Shown: positions 61,793 to 64,000 of the stretch, in pieces
Layout of the letters: every line of letters starts with the position of its first letter
How positions within the stretch are numbered: the stretch's first letter is position 1
From: Nigerium sp.
GTDB taxonomy: Bacteria > Actinomycetota > Actinomycetes > Propionibacteriales > Propionibacteriaceae
Length of the DNA: 64,000 nt
Direction: 5' to 3'
NCBI GenBank assembly: GCA_016711325.1
Contig: JADJTH010000009.1
Coordinates: forward strand, 346,192 to 410,191
Notes under the pieces: model-generated
Databases searched by the model: none
The model's input: only the letters and a program-made list of their open reading frames with translations
Told to the model about the DNA's origin: nothing
Position numbers and translations under genes: made by a program

Positions 61793-61864
61793 GTGGCCCA
61801 CCGGTCACCGGAACACTGGCTCACCCACCAGCGGAACAGTGGCTCTGACCGAGCGCAATATCCA
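61793..61864. repeat. IS21 right terminal inverted repeat
   Basis: 72 bp, inverse of 52931-53002. It is preceded by an additional GTGAGCCGTGGCG-like unit shared with the left end (about 54309 and 61777). Confidence 0.9.
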
Positions 61865-61870
61865 GTTCGT
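61865..61870. repeat. 6-bp target-site duplication GTTCGT, right copy
   Basis: Partner of 52925-52930. Confidence 0.9.
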
Positions 61871-62383
61871 CGACCCGTGAACGCCACGCCAGTCGAGCTG
61901 CCAGCTCGCGTCACGGGCGACACGGTTCCAGAACACTCGCTGCGTACGACCGTTGCCCTCCCGGAACGGGTGGATGTAGTTGAACTGGTCGTAGTGGTAC
62001 GCCAGGCGCTCGATGAAGCTCTCACGGTCGAGCCCGCGGAGATGGTTGTCGGACCGCAACTCCTCGGCGGCGTAGCCGGCCGCACGGCCGATCATCAAGA
62101 CCGGCAAGAACCAGTCGGCTCCCTCGACGTTCTTACGCACGTCGACGATGCGCGCCTCGCCGGCCCACACGTAGACGTCCTGGAACAGGTGGCGATGGAT
62201 CGCGCGCAGCTCGTCGACATCACCAGTCGCCTTCGGCGGATGATCCATGAGCTGCATCAGGCGGGCAAATGAAAGGTCGCCCTCGGCGTCCTCGAGGGCG
62301 ACCTTCGTTCGTGCGCCGACCTTGTTCCGCAGGATCCCGCTTTCGGGGTCGAGGTACGGGTCGACGAACTCAGTCGAGGCCAT
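61865..62383 (-). pseudogene. fic: 5' fragment of the split fic gene (Fic-domain enzyme)
   Basis: Fic proteins transfer AMP or other nucleotide moieties to target proteins. The active-site motif HPFREGNGRTQR matches HxFx(D/E)GNGRxxR (about residues 141-152). The flap region is EGADWFLPVLMIGRAAGYAA. The frame is intact to GVHGSTN and then runs into the IS21 end. The start ATG 62383 overlaps the antitoxin stop by 14 bp. The catalytic core is complete, so a truncated product ending in element-encoded residues (stop at 61805) could still be made. Confidence 0.92.
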
Positions 62384-62564
62384 AGCGTGCGCGTGCGCGA
62401 GCCACCAGCTCGTCGGAGTCGATGCGCCCCGCGATGTATTCCTGGGCGTCAGCTCGGCCAGCCGGCGACACGCTCAGGCCTTCCATCTCACCGCTGTGGA
62501 TCGCCTCGGCGACGCGCCGCTCGCGCTCCGCCTCGGTGACCGTCGCGACCGTCGATGTGGTCAT
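62370..62564 (-). CDS. Fic antitoxin, VbhA-like (class I inhibitory helix), 64 aa
   Basis: The short protein MTTSTVATVTEAERERRVAE contains SGEMEG, which fits the (S/T)xxxE(G/N) inhibitory motif whose glutamate blocks ATP binding in Fic partners. RADAQEYIAGRIDSDELVAR, then ARYGL, matches the VbhA C-terminal helices. GAGGAGG precedes ATG 62564. It is first in the antitoxin-fic-resolvase operon and remains intact, so it can still neutralise the truncated Fic. Confidence 0.87.
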   Translation of the reverse strand: MTTSTVATVTEAERERRVAEAIHSGEMEGLSVSPAGRADAQEYIAGRIDSDELVARARARYGLD

Positions 62565-62795
62565 ACCGGCCTCCTCTCATTCGGGAGATCGAACTCCCCA
62601 GATCACCAGCCTACTCCGGCGTCCCGTAAAGGGCCTCCTGCTGGTTCCGGTCCGATCCAGTTTCGGGACAGTGCTTGGGGACGCCCACGTCCGGCGTGTC
62701 GCGGTCCTTGAGTGGGGATCGCGCCTCCGTCCCGGAAACGGTCGATTTTGGGAACCACGAATGCCCTGCATCGGCGCAATAGCGATCGCCATCAG

Positions 62796-63291
62796 CTACC
62801 CCGGGAAGATGCGGGAAGGGAAGACCGTGCCGTGGCGGCGCACTCTATCGGTGAGGATCTGCTCCTTCTCCGCAGTGACTGCGTCGTTGTCGAGATCGGC
62901 CTTCTCAATGCCGTGAGCACGCATGATGGCATTGCCCTGCTCGAGGAGGACGGTTGTGGCGTCGGGGTCGGCGCAGGCTCTGGCCTGCGCGAGCACGTGC
63001 TCGACCTCGCGCACGCGCCTGTACGGGCGTCTGATGCGGCCCCCGAGCTGCCGACGCGCACGCGCTACGGCGACGAGCTGCACGGCCAACGGCACGCCAT
63101 CGAGGGGCGGGGGCCGCCGCCCACCAAGCCTCGTCGCTGGAATAGGCGCAGGCGGTCCTGGCCGCGACGTCGTGACGGTCCAGCCGGTCGAGGACTGACC
63201 GTAGCGAGATCTTGTTCGGATGGCCCGGCCCAGGGCGTGCGCCACCAGATCGCCGGGGGCACTCCTGTGCCCCCCACAAGGCTTTTAGCAA
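62796..63291 (-). pseudogene. Unrecognised ORF, probably frameshifted
   Basis: NKISLRSVLDRLDRHDVAAR, then TACAYSSDEAWW in one frame, appears to continue as PPPLDGVPLAVQLVAVARAR and ATTVLLEQGNAIMRAHGIEK in a second, with the switch in a GC-rich run near 63115. The second part is coherent and ends at 62796. No family is recognised, and there is no clear start. Confidence 0.4.
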
Positions 63292-63364
63292 GGCTTGCGC
63301 GACCTTCTGGCGCCCGCTGTTCCTTCAGAGCATCCCACGAGTCACCCCGAGAAGGAATCCGGGA

Positions 63365-64000
63365 TCAGCGCGTCGCGCGCGGCGACGACCTGACGGAACG
63401 CCTGTGATGGCTGCCCGCGAGCCTCAATCCCGAAGGACGAGGGGGCAGGAACACCTCGTCGACGATCGACTCGGCCGCCTCGTCGGAGACGGCATGGAGC
63501 GTCATCAGTAGCTCTTGTCGGTAGAGGTCGAAGGGGACGGCGATCACTCGCGGGGTCAGCTTGGCGGGGTCGACCTCGCCGCGCGCGACGGCGCGCTCGA
63601 GGACCGTCTGCACCGCGCTGCCCCGCTCGGACAGGACGAGACTGCGCAGCTCGCCGAGCCCCGTCCCTGTCTCGGCGTAGTAGCCGCCCAGTTGCAGGAT
63701 CATCTGCACGCCGAGCTGCGCCCGCGAGCGGTTCGCCTGGCGCATCAGCTCGATCATGTCTCCGCGCAGCGTGCCGGTGTCGGGGATGACGACCTCCTGC
63801 TGAGTGCCCACCCACGTGACGGCGGCGCGGAGCAGCTCGGCCTTGCTGGGCCAGCGTCGATAGATCACGTCGCGGCTGGTGCGAGCACGCTCGGCGACCG
63901 ACTCGATGGTGAACCGGTCGTAGCCCTTGTCGACGAGCTCCTGCCACGCGGCGTCGAGCAGGGCGGCCCTCCAAGCGCGCGGCCGCGACGGCGTTTCGGG
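63365..64000 (-). CDS. TetR/AcrR-family transcriptional regulator, 5' end outside the window
   Basis: Open from base 64000: WRAALLDAAWQELVDKGYDR, FTIESVAERARTSRDVIYRR and WPSKAELLRAAV form the TetR HTH. A helical ligand domain follows (AQLGVQMILQLGGYYAETGT). The extreme C-terminus (RPSGLRLAGSHHRRSV) looks unnatural. One C fewer in GCCCCCTCG (about 63445) would end the protein at FLPLVLRD, so a frame error is likely. The target genes are unknown. Confidence 0.85.
   Translation of the reverse strand, partial: PETPSRPRAWRAALLDAAWQELVDKGYDRFTIESVAERARTSRDVIYRRWPSKAELLRAAVTWVGTQQEVVIPDTGTLRGDMIELMRQANRSRAQLGVQMILQLGGYYAETGTGLGELRSLVLSERGSAVQTVLERAVARGEVDPAKLTPRVIAVPFDLYRQELLMTLHAVSDEAAESIVDEVFLPPRPSGLRLAGSHHRRSVRSSPRATR

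Larger units (their letters stand above)
52931..61864. mobile_element. IS21-family element (8,934 bp) containing three further nested mobile elements
   Basis: Ends are TGCATATTGCGCT on the left and, read inward, TGGATATTGCGCT on the right, with a 6-bp target duplication GTTCGT. The istA and istB genes are oriented plus and overlap by ATGA at 59414. Removing the three insertions and their duplications (1,287+4, about 3,481, and 1,565+5 bp) leaves about 2.59 kb, a normal IS21 size. Each removal restores continuity of the interrupted gene. Confidence 0.92.

Noticed and set aside
62577..62792. 71-codon minus-strand ORF beside the Fic antitoxin
   Set aside because: Arg/Thr/Ser-rich with no coding signature. 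It overlaps the promoter region of the TA operon.
1..64000. CRISPR arrays
   Set aside because: The only regular repeats are short tandem units (3093, 42117, 48517) without unique spacers, and no cas genes are present.
1..64000. tRNA or rRNA genes, including a tRNA attachment site for the island near 48,420
   Set aside because: I found no TTCRANNC-type T-loop within a cloverleaf and no rRNA-like segments by eye. A tRNAscan run would settle this.

Overview
The window is very GC-rich, with almost every third codon position G or C, and comes from an actinobacterium. The evidence is the bcc-aa3 respiratory genes (ctaC, ctaD, ctaF, ctaE, qcrC, qcrA, qcrB), a PASTA-domain Ser/Thr kinase, class II DAHP synthase, GuaB1, DUF3043 and DUF4191 proteins, and many leaderless-looking starts. 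Gene order (metF, polyprenyl synthase, PknL-like kinase, aroG, acyltransferase, exonuclease/UvrC-like fusion, ctaE-qcrCAB, trpD, ctaC, HesB, glycerate kinase, gcvT, pepA, sucB, lipB, lipA, DUF4191) resembles the mycobacterial block around Rv2172-Rv2219. A propionibacterial relative is my best guess, but the sequence alone does not prove it.

Positions 1 to about 48,420 are chromosomal backbone. From the left they carry: a broken HelD-type helicase; a NUDIX hydrolase; an SPFH/ribbon-helix-helix pair; metF; isoprenoid, sugar-transport and thiamine genes; a PASTA kinase; argE and a metallo-hydrolase; a plsC-aroG-ltaE run; an esterase; a nuclease fusion; cyclophilin; cardiolipin synthase and guaB1; the cytochrome bc and cytochrome oxidase operons; trpD; prepilin peptidase; an iron-sulfur carrier and glycerate kinase; pspA; gcvT; and pepA. 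The run ends with a lipoate block (sucB with two nearly identical lipoyl domains, lipB, a eukaryotic-type tandem phosphofructokinase carrying a frameshift, lipA).

From about 48,420 to the end the window is accessory DNA. It starts with decayed conjugation-like remnants and a long C(UCCG)G hairpin, followed by a three-gene ABC transporter operon. Then comes a toxin-antitoxin/recombinase operon on the minus strand (VbhA-like antitoxin, Fic enzyme, serine resolvase). The fic gene is split by an 8,934-bp nested transposon. The outer layer is an IS21-family element (istA/istB) with a 6-bp target duplication. It carries an IS3-family element between its left end and istA, a recombinase-in-trio (RIT) element of three tyrosine recombinases inside istA, and a second IS3-family element inside istB. 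Removing each layer at the visible duplications restores the host reading frames. The window closes with an unrecognised broken ORF and a TetR-family regulator running off the right edge.

Two patterns run through the whole window. At least 15 backbone genes have a TANNNT box ending 6-8 nt before the start codon, which predicts leaderless mRNAs and fixes several start sites. More than ten genes, mostly in the mobile region, contain single-base frame breaks, often in short G or C runs. These may be real decay or consensus errors, and raw reads would be needed to tell.
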